Shown: positions 25,941 through 34,167 of the stretch, in pieces | How positions within the stretch are numbered: position 1 is the stretch's first letter | Layout: each line of letters starts with the position of its first letter | Program-made: the position numbers and the translations under genes | Origin: Gammaproteobacteria bacterium | GTDB taxonomy: Bacteria > Pseudomonadota > Gammaproteobacteria > Pseudomonadales > Azotimanducaceae | DNA: 42,546 nt | Assembly: GCA_028824555.1 (NCBI GenBank) | Contig: JAPPDJ010000123.1 | Coordinates: forward strand, 1 to 42,546 | Reading direction: 5' to 3' | Notes under the pieces: generated by a model | What the model was told of the DNA's origin: nothing | Database searches by the model: none | What the model saw: the letters and a program-made list of their open reading frames with translations, nothing else

Positions 25941-27137
25941 ATGCCGAATTCGGCACCCAAGCATTCGATCTGGGCGAAGCGCACCCGGGCCCTTCTTTGC
26001 GGCTGCGTTTTGGCTGCAACGCTGGTTCCGACTGGCGCTGGCTTTGCCGCATCCGCCGCCATCGTGCCGGCGGCGCCATCGGTTGCTGCCCGCAGCTATG
26101 TGATGATGGACGCTGAGACGATGCGCGTGCTGGCCGAGGGCGAGAGCCGGTTGCCGCTGCCACCGGCGAGTCTGACCAAGATCATGACGAGCTATGTAGC
26201 CGCGGTGGAACTCGCTGCCGAGCGCATTGCGCTCGACGACGAAGTGCCCGTGAGCGTCAACGCCTGGCGCACCGGCGGCTCACGCATGTTCGTGCGTGAG
26301 GGCACCAAGGTTGCGCTCACCGACCTTTTGCGCGGCATCATCATTCAGTCCGGCAACGACGCCAGCGTAGCCGTGGCGGAATACATCGGCGGCGCCGAGA
26401 GCTCCTTTGCCGACATGATGAACCAGCACGCGGCAGAGATCGGCATGACGGACTCCACCTTCCGCAATTCCACGGGCCTGCCCGACGACGAGCACCTTTC
26501 CTCCGCCTACGACCTTGCGCTGCTCTCCCGCGAACTCATCCGGCGCTATCCCGACCACTATGCGATCTACGCCGAAAAATCCTTTACCTACGCCGACATA
26601 GAGCAATCAAACCGGAACCAGTTGTTGTGGCTGGACGATTCCGTGGACGGCGTGAAGACGGGCCTCACCGACGCTGCGGGCTTTTGCCTCGTGGCTTCGG
26701 CAGAGCGCGCCGGGATGCGCCTCATCACCGCCGTGATGGGCACCGACAGCGCCGACATCCGCTCGCGGGAGACGCAGAAGCTCCTGTCCTGGGGCTTCCG
26801 CTATTTCGAAACGAAGCGAATCTACAGCGCCGATGACGTGCTCGCGACGCCGGAAGTGTGGTACGGCGAAGAGGAGAGCGTTGCACTGGGAGTCGAGGAA
26901 CTGCACGCCACCTTCCCGCGCGGACGCCAGGAGGAGATGGAAACCGTCATCGACCTGCCGCCGGTGCTCGAAGCACCCATCGAGGTCGGCGCCGAAGTGG
27001 GCGAGATGCGGCTGGTGCTCGACGGCGACACGCTAGCCACGGCGCCCCTGTTGGCGCGAGCGGCGGTGCCGGAAGCCGGCTTCTTCTCCCGCGCGTGGGA
27101 CGGCATCTATCTTTTCTTCCGAGACCTCATTGGCTGA
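25941..27137 (+). CDS. dacA: D-alanyl-D-alanine carboxypeptidase (PBP5/6 type)
   Basis: The 398-residue class C penicillin-binding protein removes the terminal D-Ala of murein pentapeptides. A signal peptide covers residues 1-39. Catalytic motifs are S77-L-T-K80, S137-G-N139 and K239-T-G241. The C-terminal beta-domain covers about 285-370, and an amphipathic anchor helix ends the protein (AGFFSRAWDGIYLFFRDLIG). AGGAGG at 25926-25931, 9 nt before the ATG at 25941, sets the start; the in-frame TTG at 25932 overlaps that site. It follows rlpA and precedes lipB as in E. coli. Confidence 0.96.
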   Translation: MPNSAPKHSIWAKRTRALLCGCVLAATLVPTGAGFAASAAIVPAAPSVAARSYVMMDAETMRVLAEGESRLPLPPASLTKIMTSYVAAVELAAERIALDDEVPVSVNAWRTGGSRMFVREGTKVALTDLLRGIIIQSGNDASVAVAEYIGGAESSFADMMNQHAAEIGMTDSTFRNSTGLPDDEHLSSAYDLALLSRELIRRYPDHYAIYAEKSFTYADIEQSNRNQLLWLDDSVDGVKTGLTDAAGFCLVASAERAGMRLITAVMGTDSADIRSRETQKLLSWGFRYFETKRIYSADDVLATPEVWYGEEESVALGVEELHATFPRGRQEEMETVIDLPPVLEAPIEVGAEVGEMRLVLDGDTLATAPLLARAAVPEAGFFSRAWDGIYLFFRDLIG

Positions 27138-27167
27138 GCGCAGCAGCGTCGGCGGAGGCTAGGTCAA

Positions 27168-27863
27168 ATGGTGACGCAAAGACCCGGCCCCCCTTCGCAG
27201 AAGGCCATGCCTTCGCTGCGCGTCCGTGACCTGGGGCTGGGCGACTACGAAGAGGTGTTCCGCGCCATGCGCGAGTTCACCGATGCGCGCGGCGCCGACA
27301 CCGTGGACGAACTCTGGTTCACCCAACATCCTCCAGTCTTCACCCAAGGCCAAGCGGGCCGAAGCGAGTTCATCCTTGCGCCCGGGGACATTCCCGTGGT
27401 GCAAAGCGACCGCGGCGGCCAGGTGACCTACCACGGCCCCGGCCAGATCGTCGGCTACCTGATGCTGGACTTGCGCCGCCTGGGGCTTTCCGTGCGGGAA
27501 CTGGTGAACGGCATCGAACGCGCAATCGTGGCCCTCTTGGCCGAACATGACATCGAGGCGGTCGGCCGCTCCGACGCCCGCGGCGTCTATGTCGGCAACG
27601 ACAAGATCGCCGCCTTGGGCCTGCGCATCCGCCACGGCTGCAGCTATCACGGCCTCGCCCTTAACGTCGACATGGACCTCGAGCCCTTCTCCCGCATCAA
27701 CCCATGTGGCCTGACGGACATCGGCGTGACGATGATGTCCGCCCTAGCCCCCGGCTGCACAGTGGCCACCGTGCAACCCAAACTAACCCGCCACCTCGCA
27801 GCGCACTACGGCTTCGAGGCCACCTCTGAACCGTCGACGGCGCAAGTTCCTGATGTCCCGTAG
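27168..27863 (+). CDS. lipB: Lipoyl(octanoyl) transferase
   Basis: The 231-residue enzyme moves octanoyl from acyl carrier protein to lipoyl-dependent enzyme domains. Family residues are present: [16 protein letters not shown] (82-97), catalytic K146 in [27 protein letters not shown] (156-171), and catalytic C180 in [13 protein letters not shown] at 27154-27158 supports the ATG at 27168. The TAG stop is the TAG of a CGTAGGGG repeat, so the C-terminus is set by that element. lipA, the usual partner downstream, is absent here. Confidence 0.96.
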   Translation: MVTQRPGPPSQKAMPSLRVRDLGLGDYEEVFRAMREFTDARGADTVDELWFTQHPPVFTQGQAGRSEFILAPGDIPVVQSDRGGQVTYHGPGQIVGYLMLDLRRLGLSVRELVNGIERAIVALLAEHDIEAVGRSDARGVYVGNDKIAALGLRIRHGCSYHGLALNVDMDLEPFSRINPCGLTDIGVTMMSALAPGCTVATVQPKLTRHLAAHYGFEATSEPSTAQVPDVP

Positions 27864-27945
27864 GGGCTGGGCTTGTCCCTGGGCTTGTCCCCGCCCGTCT
27901 TCAAAGCATCGACGAACCCGCACGGGGGACAAGCCCGTCCCTACG
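27859..27945. repeat. CGTAGGGG-type element at the lipB end
   Basis: The left arm CGTAGGGGCTGGGCTTGTCC begins at 27859, and the right arm, ending ...GACAAGCCCGTCCCTACG at 27945, is its imperfect inverted repeat. A second GGGCTTGTCC copy in the left arm suggests a short internal duplication. The element supplies the lipB stop codon on one side and directly abuts the Zur-like site on the other. Confidence 0.65.
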
Positions 27946-27967
27946 AAATGATATGTTGTAACATCTC
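27945..27967 (+). promoter_or_regulatory. Zur-like operator
   Basis: The 23-bp site reads GAAATG-ATATGTTGT-AACATCTC. It is partly symmetric (GAnATGnTA ... TAnCATnTC) and close to the gammaproteobacterial Zur box built on GAAATGTTATA and its complement. It lies 35-57 bp before the start of the small CxxC gene. It is notably AT-rich for the region. The downstream receptor resembles ZnuD, a zinc receptor regulated by Zur in other bacteria, which fits. No second site was found upstream of the paralogous module at 39826. Confidence 0.65.
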
Positions 27968-28001
27968 GTCCCTGACATCGGCGGCTTCTTCAATCGGCAC
28001 C

Positions 28002-28295
28002 ATGACAAGCGTGGCACCAAGACCAAGGCAGGGGTTGCAGCGGTGGGTTTCCGTTGCCGCAGTGGTGCTGTGCATTGGGCACTCGGTTGCGGACACGCAC
28101 GTAGACGTCGGTAAGGACGAAGAGGAGGTCTGTGCGGTCTGTGCAATCTCCGAACCGGGTCACGTTGCGGAGGTTGCCCTCTTTGACGCGCGACCGTCCG
28201 CATGGCGCCGGTGCGGCAACCTGCCGTTGGCTTCGGCCACCGTTTCTGCCCGCCCCTACGAGGTCCCCCACCCCCGCGCCCCACCCATCTCCTGA
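28002..28295 (+). CDS. Small exported CxxC protein, first copy
   Basis: The 97-residue protein has a hydrophobic segment at about 14-29 (signal peptide or anchor), then H33, an acidic stretch, C44-A-V-C47, and a C-terminal P-H-P-R-A-P-P-I-S. The same order (His, acid residues, CxxC, PRAPP near the end) occurs in the protein at 39826. I do not know a firm function. It faintly resembles small metal-related proteins of the DUF2946 kind, but this is from memory and was not checked. It is 66 bp ahead of a ZnuD-like receptor and just behind the Zur-like site, so a role in metal delivery or sensing is inferred. The ATG at 28002 is preferred because earlier in-frame sequence lies in the operator and repeat. 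Confidence 0.65.
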   Translation: MTSVAPRPRQGLQRWVSVAAVVLCIGHSVADTHVDVGKDEEEVCAVCAISEPGHVAEVALFDARPSAWRRCGNLPLASATVSARPYEVPHPRAPPIS

Positions 28296-28312
28296 CCGCG
28301 ACAGTATCGAGT

Positions 28313-28336
28313 GCGCAACCCTCCCAGGCGTTGCGC
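28313..28336 (+). other. Hairpin with a nearby T-run between the CxxC gene and its receptor
   Basis: GCGCAAC at 28313-28319 pairs perfectly with GTTGCGC at 28330-28336. A run of six T lies at 28346-28351, just before the receptor's GGAG ribosome binding site. The 9-nt gap between stem and T-run is too long for a standard intrinsic terminator, so it may only lower read-through or protect the message. Confidence 0.4.
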
Positions 28337-28361
28337 CTGTTCGTGTTTTTTGGAGATGCAC

Positions 28362-30575
28362 ATGAATCGCATGCAACGAATCTTGCTGGGCGCAGCGGCC
28401 TGCCTCGGTGTCGCCGTGACAGGCGCGCAGGAAGCCACGGAACAACCGGAAATCGAGGAAGTCATCGTCACGGCGCACCCGCTCGGAGAAGAAGGACTCG
28501 CGCAGGCGAGCGATGTGCTAACGGACGACGAACTCGAACGCAAAATGGTGGACACCATCGGTGCTACCGTCGGCAACGAGCCGGGCATCCACAACAGTGC
28601 CTATGGCGTGGGTGCGGGCCGCCCCGTCATTCGCGGCCTCGGCGGGGCGCGCGTGCGCATCATGGAAGAACAGATCGACACGCTAGACGTTTCCGTCAGC
28701 AGCGGCGACCACGCGGTCACGGTGGACCCCTTCCTCGCCGAGCGGGTGGAAATCCTGAAGGGTTCGGCAACGTTGCTCTACGGCTCCGGCGCCATCGGCG
28801 GCGTGGTCGATGTCCACACCGGCCGTATTCCGAGCGAAGTGCCGGAGCGCATCCACGGCACCCTCGACGTGCGCGGCTCGGACAACGGCAGCGGCAAGAA
28901 CGGGAGCTTCCGGCTCGACGGCGGCAGCGGCAACGTTGCATGGCACGTTGACGCCTTCTCCCGCGAGTCCGACGACTATGACATTCCCGGCTTCGCCGAG
29001 TCCGCGGCCCTGCACGCCGCGGAAGGGCACGACGAGGAAGGGCACGGGCACGAGGAAGAAGGCCACGACGAGGACGAAGACCACCACGACGAGGAGGACC
29101 ACCACGACGAGGAAGGGCACGAGGAGGAGGAAGAAGCCTTCGGAACCGTGCCCGGCAGCGCCTCCGAGACCCGCGGCGGTTCCGTCGGCTTTTCCTTCGT
29201 CGGCGATCGCGGCTTCGGCGGCATCTCCATCAGCGGTCTCGACTCCGAGTACGGCATCCCCGGCCACAGCCATGCCCACCACGAGCACGACGATCACGAA
29301 GAAGAGGGGCACCACGACGAGGAAGAGCACCACGACGACGAGGAAGAGCACGCTCACGAAGAGCACGACGACCACGAAGACGAAGACGATCACGGCGAGG
29401 AGAGCCCTCCCGTCGTCGTCCTCGAGCAGACACGCATCGATCTGGAAGCTGGTCTTGCGGACCCGTTCGACGGCTTCGAGAGCCTGAGCCTTCGCCTCGG
29501 CATCAACGACTACGAACACGTGGAAAACGAGGCCGGCGAGGTCGGAACGGCCTTCTCGAACAGCGCCTGGGAAGGGCGCGCGGAACTGACCCACGAGCCG
29601 ATGGGCGGCTGGCGTGGCGCCCTCGGCATGCAACTCGGCAACCGCGAGTTCTCCGTCGCCGGCGAAGAGGCCTTCACGCCGCCCGTTGACACCTCATCGA
29701 GCGGCTTCTTCTGGGTCGGCGAGCGCTCCGTCGGCGACCTCGGTCTCGAGGCAGGGGTGCGCTACGACCGCGTCGAACACACTCCCGCAAACGGCCAGAG
29801 CCGCGACTTCGGCGGACTCAGCGCTTCGATGGGCCTCATCCTGCCGTTCAGCCCGAGCTGGCAGGGCAGCCTGCTGGCCGATTACTCGTCCCGTGCGCCG
29901 GTGGGCGAGGAGCTCTTTTCCGATAGCCCGCACCCCGGTACGGGCGTCTACGAGATCGGCGATCCGAACCTCGACACCGAGCAGGCCCGCAATCTGGCCG
30001 CGACCCTCACCGGCGGTGGCGACGGCTGGTCCTTGGTCGGAACGACCTACTACACGAGCTTCGCCGGCTTCATCTACCAGGCCGCGACGGACGAGGAGCG
30101 GGAAGGCTTCGACGTGCGCCGCTACTCCCAGGACGACGCCACGTTCACCGGCTTCGAGGTGGAAGGCCACGTCACCGTCGCCGAGTGGGGCATCGGAACG
30201 CTCGACCTCGGCGCCTTCTACGACATCGTGTCGCCGGAAATCGACGTTTCCGGAAACGACAACCTGCCCCTCATGCCACCCTCCCGCGTCGGCCTCTCCC
30301 TAGAGTTCAGGGGCAACCGCCTGCGCGCCAACGTGGACTACATCCGGGCTTCCGAACAGGACGACGTGGCGGAGTTCGAACTGCCAACGGAGTCCTACGA
30401 CGACCTCCGCGCCCGCATCGCGTGGCGCTTCCGCCCGGGCGAAAGCACGGTCGACCTGTTCCTCGCCGGCCGCAACCTCACCGACGACGAACAGCGCCTG
30501 CACACCTCGGTCGTCAAGGACATGGTGCCGCAACCAGGCCGCACGGTAGAAGCGGGATTGCGCATGCGCTTCTAG
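28362..30575 (+). CDS. ZnuD-like TonB-dependent receptor with His/Asp/Glu-rich stretches, copy 1
   Basis: The 737-residue product has a signal peptide (about 1-22), a TonB-box-like EEVIVTAHP at about 29-37, and a plug domain with GRPVIRGLGGARVRIMEEQIDTLDVS and YGSGAIGGVVDVHTGRIP, which are close to ZnuD zinc receptors. Two tracts made almost only of His, Asp, Glu and Gly lie at about 219-258 and 301-347, in predicted barrel loops. The C-terminus ends in ...AGLRMRF. It most likely imports zinc or another soft metal through the outer membrane, powered by TonB. GGAG at 28352-28355 supports the ATG at 28362. The module order is small CxxC gene then receptor. Confidence 0.85.
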   Translation: MNRMQRILLGAAACLGVAVTGAQEATEQPEIEEVIVTAHPLGEEGLAQASDVLTDDELERKMVDTIGATVGNEPGIHNSAYGVGAGRPVIRGLGGARVRIMEEQIDTLDVSVSSGDHAVTVDPFLAERVEILKGSATLLYGSGAIGGVVDVHTGRIPSEVPERIHGTLDVRGSDNGSGKNGSFRLDGGSGNVAWHVDAFSRESDDYDIPGFAESAALHAAEGHDEEGHGHEEEGHDEDEDHHDEEDHHDEEGHEEEEEAFGTVPGSASETRGGSVGFSFVGDRGFGGISISGLDSEYGIPGHSHAHHEHDDHEEEGHHDEEEHHDDEEEHAHEEHDDHEDEDDHGEESPPVVVLEQTRIDLEAGLADPFDGFESLSLRLGINDYEHVENEAGEVGTAFSNSAWEGRAELTHEPMGGWRGALGMQLGNREFSVAGEEAFTPPVDTSSSGFFWVGERSVGDLGLEAGVRYDRVEHTPANGQSRDFGGLSASMGLILPFSPSWQGSLLADYSSRAPVGEELFSDSPHPGTGVYEIGDPNLDTEQARNLAATLTGGGDGWSLVGTTYYTSFAGFIYQAATDEEREGFDVRRYSQDDATFTGFEVEGHVTVAEWGIGTLDLGAFYDIVSPEIDVSGNDNLPLMPPSRVGLSLEFRGNRLRANVDYIRASEQDDVAEFELPTESYDDLRARIAWRFRPGESTVDLFLAGRNLTDDEQRLHTSVVKDMVPQPGRTVEAGLRMRF

Positions 30576-30592
30576 GCTCACCTCCGGTAAAC

Positions 30593-30627
30593 GGCACGAC
30601 CGCCCCTCGTTGGGGGGCGGCCATGCC
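30593..30627 (+). terminator. Hairpin downstream of the first ZnuD-like receptor
   Basis: GGCA at 30593 pairs with TGCC at 30624-30627, enclosing CCGCCCC paired with GGGGCGG around a short loop. It follows the receptor stop by 17 bp. It is GC-rich with no T-run, so it is a probable, not certain, transcription end. Confidence 0.5.
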
Positions 30628-30692
30628 AAGGGAGCTTTGGGCGAGGTGCGTCCCTACCCGCGCCCGTGGCCGTCCACGCCAGCACGTTGGCT

Positions 30693-30720
30693 TTGACGGC
30701 GATACCGTATCCGGTATCGT
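30693..30720 (+). promoter_or_regulatory. hicAB promoter and palindromic operator
   Basis: A -35 box TTGACG lies at 30693-30698 and a -10-like TATCGT at 30715-30720, spaced 16 bp. Between and over them is the perfect palindrome GATACCG-TATC-CGGTATC (30701-30718), with 7-bp arms. Its position would let HicB, a DNA-binding antitoxin, block RNA polymerase. Transcription would start about 7 nt after the -10, which is at the hicA ATG itself (30727). No ribosome binding site precedes hicA, so its mRNA may be leaderless. Confidence 0.6.
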
Positions 30721-30726
30721 ACACAA

Positions 30727-30966
30727 ATGGTGCGCGCGGCAAAACTACTCGACGCTATGCGGGCCAATCCGCGGGCAGATTGGACGCCAGAGAATGTTCG
30801 GACCGTAGCTCGTGCACATGGGTTGACAATGCGCCAACGCGGGACGAGCCATGCCGTCCTGACGAACAAGCTCGGTAGGCACCTGACTGTGCCGATGCAC
30901 AAGCCCATCAAGCCCGTTTACATCAGGCAACTGGTGGAACTCGTGGAGGAAACTGATGAAGTTTGA
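30727..30966 (+). CDS. HicA-type mRNA interferase toxin
   Basis: The 79-residue protein has the double-stranded-RNA-binding-like HicA fold. The sequence RQRGTSHAVLTNKLGRHLTVPMHKPIKP places catalytic H42 after G-T-S, as in other HicA toxins, followed by the (V/T)-V-P-x-H-x-x-x-x-x-P pattern. It is slightly longer than usual, with an N-terminal helix. The gene overlaps hicB by 11 bp. It probably acts by cleaving mRNA when HicB is lost. Confidence 0.9.
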   Translation: MVRAAKLLDAMRANPRADWTPENVRTVARAHGLTMRQRGTSHAVLTNKLGRHLTVPMHKPIKPVYIRQLVELVEETDEV

Positions 30967-31291
30967 GGACTATGCGATCAATGTGAATCCCCTTCCTACC
31001 GAGGAAGGCGGTGGCTTCTTGGCGAGCATTCCGGACCTGCCGGGCTGCGTCGCCGACGGTGCGACGATCGATGAAGCGATCTCCGAGGCCCGCGATGCGT
31101 TCGCCGCCTGGACGATGGCCGAACGCGAGGACAAGGGCGAGTTGCCGCGGCCGAAGACTTACAGCGGCCAGTTCCTGCAGCGCATCCCGAAGACGCTGCA
31201 CATGAGACTAGCCCATCGAGCAGCGACCGAGGGCGTCAGTCTGAACCAGCTCGCCGCGACATTCCTCGCCGAAGGGCTGGCGAGCCGATAG
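30956..31291 (+). CDS. HicB-type antitoxin
   Basis: The 111-residue protein has the partial RNase H-like HicB core, with EEGGGFLASIPDLPGCVADGATIDEAISEARDAF at about 16-49 (the family G-x-x-x-x-x-P-D-L-P-G-C). A C-terminal ribbon-helix-helix-like segment LHMRLAHRAATEGVSLNQLAATFLAEGL follows. It neutralises HicA and likely represses the palindrome at 30701-30718. GGAGG at 30945-30949 precedes its ATG inside hicA. Confidence 0.92.
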   Translation: MKFEDYAINVNPLPTEEGGGFLASIPDLPGCVADGATIDEAISEARDAFAAWTMAEREDKGELPRPKTYSGQFLQRIPKTLHMRLAHRAATEGVSLNQLAATFLAEGLASR

Positions 31292-31401
31292 CGCTTGAAG
31301 CGGTTTCAACCGTAGCGGATCGTCGGTTCTGGCGCCCGCGTCGAACCAGCATAGCCCTGGGTCAATCACACCGACGACACGTGCCGGAGGCACGGAACTG
31401 C

Positions 31402-31424
31402 TGACAGGAAGGCCCCTCCTGTCA
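31402..31424. terminator. Hairpin shared by the convergent hicB and moeB ends
   Basis: TGACAGGA at 31402-31409 pairs perfectly with TCCTGTCA at 31417-31424, and the right arm includes the moeB stop codon. It lies between two converging genes, so it may stop transcription from both sides. There is no T-run on either strand. Confidence 0.45.
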
Positions 31425-32171
31425 CCCCCCGGCCGAGCAAGTTGGGCAGGTTGGGTCCTTCGGCAGGCGGAGTTTGCGCCATTCCATGCGCAGAGCGTCT
31501 AGGTAGAGGACATAGCCGGCGAGGGATTCACCGGCATTGGTGACGAGTTTCATGGCTTCCATTGCTTGGATGCAGCCGATGATGCCAACCACTGGAGCGG
31601 CAACGCCGTTTTCGGCGCAGTTGAGGGCTTCGTCGCTGCCGTCGCGGTAAAGGCAGCGATAGCAGGGGGCGTCTTCGACGCGGGAGTCGAAGACGGCGAC
31701 TTGGCCTTCCATGCGGATGGCGGCGCCGGAAACCAAGGGCGTCCTTGCGGCGACGCAGGCGTCGTTGATGGCATAGCGGACGAGGAAGTTGTCGGTGGCG
31801 TCGAGTACCACGTCCACCTCGCTTGCCAATTGCCGGAGCTCGTCGCCTTCGAGCTTGCGCGGGAGGGTGCGAACGTTGGTCTCGGGATTGAGACGAGCGA
31901 TGCGCTCGGCGGCGGACGCCACCTTGGGGCTGGCGATGGCGTCTTCGGTGTGGACGATCTGGCGCTGCAGATTGGATGCGTCGACGACATCGTGGTCCAC
32001 CAAGGTGAGAGAACCGAAGCCGCAGGCGGCGAGATAGAACGCGACTGGGGAGCCGAGGCCGCCGAGGCCTATGATGGCCGCGCTGGCGCCCAGAATCGCT
32101 TCCTGACCGGCGACGTCGATCTCCGGCAGCATGATCTGGCGGCTGTAGCGCAGCAGTTCGTCGTCGTTCAT
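31422..32171 (-). CDS. moeB: MoeB/ThiF-type adenylyltransferase
   Basis: The 249-residue E1-like enzyme has the nucleotide-binding GLGGLGS motif (residues 35-41), the LVDHDVVDASNLQRQIVH segment (57-74), the catalytic DATDN motif (124-128), and two zinc-binding pairs C170-Y-R-C173 and C242-P-T-C245. It activates the C-terminus of a small sulphur-carrier protein (MoaD or ThiS) with ATP. Its place after prmC fits moeB. Whether the partner is MoaD or another carrier cannot be told. ATG 32171 overlaps the prmC stop (ATGA). Confidence 0.9.
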   Translation of the reverse strand: MNDDELLRYSRQIMLPEIDVAGQEAILGASAAIIGLGGLGSPVAFYLAACGFGSLTLVDHDVVDASNLQRQIVHTEDAIASPKVASAAERIARLNPETNVRTLPRKLEGDELRQLASEVDVVLDATDNFLVRYAINDACVAARTPLVSGAAIRMEGQVAVFDSRVEDAPCYRCLYRDGSDEALNCAENGVAAPVVGIIGCIQAMEAMKLVTNAGESLAGYVLYLDALRMEWRKLRLPKDPTCPTCSAGG

Positions 32172-33013
32172 GGCGCGCGGCCACAGCTGACCCGGTCGTG
32201 CCCGGCGAGGTCCCGAACGCAAGTCACGTCCTCGAGCCCAGCGATCTCGAACAAAGCTCCAACGGCGTTCGCCTGATCGAAGCCGTGTTCGAGCACGAGC
32301 CAGCCGTCCCGGCTCAAGTGCGCGGGGGCGGCGTCGACGATGCGGGCGATGGTGGCGAGGCCCCCCACCAAGGCATGGCGTGGCTCGAAGCGCAGGTCCC
32401 CACGCGTCAGGTGGGGGTCGTCCGGCTCGATGTAAGGCGGATTGGTAACCACGGCGTCGAACTTCCCGGACACGCCGCAGAAGGCGTCTGCGACGCGGGT
32501 CTGCACGCGCAGTCCAAGTGCTTCGGCATTGCGTTTGGCAACCTCGATGCAGTCCCGGTCGATGTCGGTGGCGAGCACCTGCGCGTTTGGACGTTCACTC
32601 TTGACGGCGAGGGCGACGCAGCCGGAGCCGGTGCCGAGATCGAGCACGCTGGCGTCGTCGCCAATGCGCTCTAGAGCGGCTTCCACCAGCGTCTCGGTGT
32701 CGGGGCGTGGAATGAGGACCCGCGAGTCCACGGCAACCTCCAAGCCCCAGAACTCGCGCTGGCCGACAATGTACGCCACGGGCTCGCCCTGCATGCGCCG
32801 TTCCACCCAATGGGCAAGGCAACTGCAAGCTGCGGCCGGCACCGGTCTTTCCGGGAAGGCATGGAGGTGGGCTCGGGTGATGCCCAAGGCAGCGGCGGTT
32901 AGCGCATCGGCATCCACTCGCGACAACCTTGCGCGGGCGAACGCCGCACACGCGCCCACGCTTCCGAGCGGACTCGGGCATTCCTCCAAAGCCGCCGCCG
33001 CCACGATGGTCAC
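32168..33013 (-). CDS. prmC: Release-factor glutamine N5-methyltransferase
   Basis: The 281-residue enzyme methylates the GGQ glutamine of release factors. It has the SAM-binding DLGTGSG (125-131), the diagnostic N191-P-P-Y194, and the N-terminal helical domain that binds the factor. It lies directly downstream of its substrate gene prfA. The start is GTG 33013 in a GTGA overlap with the prfA stop. A GTG at 33004 is possible but less likely. Confidence 0.95.
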   Translation of the reverse strand: MTIVAAAALEECPSPLGSVGACAAFARARLSRVDADALTAAALGITRAHLHAFPERPVPAAACSCLAHWVERRMQGEPVAYIVGQREFWGLEVAVDSRVLIPRPDTETLVEAALERIGDDASVLDLGTGSGCVALAVKSERPNAQVLATDIDRDCIEVAKRNAEALGLRVQTRVADAFCGVSGKFDAVVTNPPYIEPDDPHLTRGDLRFEPRHALVGGLATIARIVDAAPAHLSRDGWLVLEHGFDQANAVGALFEIAGLEDVTCVRDLAGHDRVSCGRAP

Positions 33014-34158
33014 GCCTCGCCCATCGCCCGCAAGGCGTCCGCCTGGCGTTCTTGCCTCAGCGGCTGGATCAACTGGTCCAGTTCGCCCGACATCACGTCG
33101 GTCAGCGAATGCAGCGTCAGGTTGATGCGGTGGTCGGTGACCCGCCCCTGGGGGAAGTTGTAGGTGCGGATCTTCTCGGAACGGTCGCCGGAACCCACCT
33201 GCGTGCGGCGTTCGGCGGCCTGCTCCGACTTCTGCTTCTCCTGCGCCGCGTCGAGCAGTCGCGCCCGCAGGAGCTGCATGGCGCGGGCGCGATTCTTGAG
33301 TTGCGAGCGTTCGTCCTGACACTCCACCACGATCCCCGTGGGCAGGTGGGTGAGGCGCACGGCCGAATCGGTCTTGTTGACATGCTGGCCGCCGGCGCCG
33401 GAGGCGCGAAACGTGTCCACGCGAAGCTCGTCGCGGGCGATTTCCACCTCGGTGACTTCATCGATGTCCGGCAGCACCGCCACCGTGCAGGCGGAGGTGT
33501 GGATGCGGCCCTTTGCTTCGGTTTCTGGGACCCGCTGCACCCGATGGATGCCGGATTCGTAGCGCAGGCTGCCGTACACCGCTTGGCCCTCGACGCCGAG
33601 AACCACTTCGCGAAAGCCGCCTTGCTCGCCGGCACTTTCGGCGAGGGGGCGCAGGCGCCAGCCACGGGCATCGGCATAGCGGGCGTACATGCGATAGAGG
33701 TCACCGGCAAAGAGCGCCGCCTCGTCCCCGCCGGTGCCGGCGCGGATTTCGAGAAAGACGTTGCTGTCGTCGCGTTCGTCCTTGGGAATCAGCAGCGTCT
33801 TCAGTTCGGCAGCCGAGACGCGCATCTTGTCGCCAATCTCGACCATGTCGTCGCGCGCAAGTTGGCGCAGTTCCTCGTCGGGATCGTCGGCCAGGCTCTG
33901 CGCCTCGGCAAGGTCCTCCTCCAGGCGACGATAGGCGGCGAAGGCTTGCACGACGGGCGTGCGCTCGGAGAACTCCCGCGACAGTGCCGCAAACCGCTGC
34001 CGGTCGTTGACCACCTCGGCCTCGCCCAGGAGATGAGCCAGCTCCTCCTGACGCTCGTCAAGTTCCTCGAGCTTGCGGCGCAAAGAGTCGGCAAGGGCCG
34101 GCGTCGTCTCACGCCCCCGCGTGGCGCGTGGCTCCAACGCTTTCGCTGACGTGGCCAT
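33010..34158 (-). CDS. prfA: Peptide chain release factor 1
   Basis: The 382-residue factor ends translation at UAA and UAG. It has the stop-reading P211-E-T213 (PxT) segment in [16 protein letters not shown] and the catalytic G256-G-Q258. The coiled helical domain 1 is at the N-terminus. About 20 residues at the start are extra compared with E. coli; the ATG at 34158 with GAAGG upstream is still the best start. It follows hemA by 9 bp, as in many gammaproteobacteria. Confidence 0.96.
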   Translation of the reverse strand: MATSAKALEPRATRGRETTPALADSLRRKLEELDERQEELAHLLGEAEVVNDRQRFAALSREFSERTPVVQAFAAYRRLEEDLAEAQSLADDPDEELRQLARDDMVEIGDKMRVSAAELKTLLIPKDERDDSNVFLEIRAGTGGDEAALFAGDLYRMYARYADARGWRLRPLAESAGEQGGFREVVLGVEGQAVYGSLRYESGIHRVQRVPETEAKGRIHTSACTVAVLPDIDEVTEVEIARDELRVDTFRASGAGGQHVNKTDSAVRLTHLPTGIVVECQDERSQLKNRARAMQLLRARLLDAAQEKQKSEQAAERRTQVGSGDRSEKIRTYNFPQGRVTDHRINLTLHSLTDVMSGELDQLIQPLRQERQADALRAMGEA

Positions 34159-34167
34159 GTCGCACCT

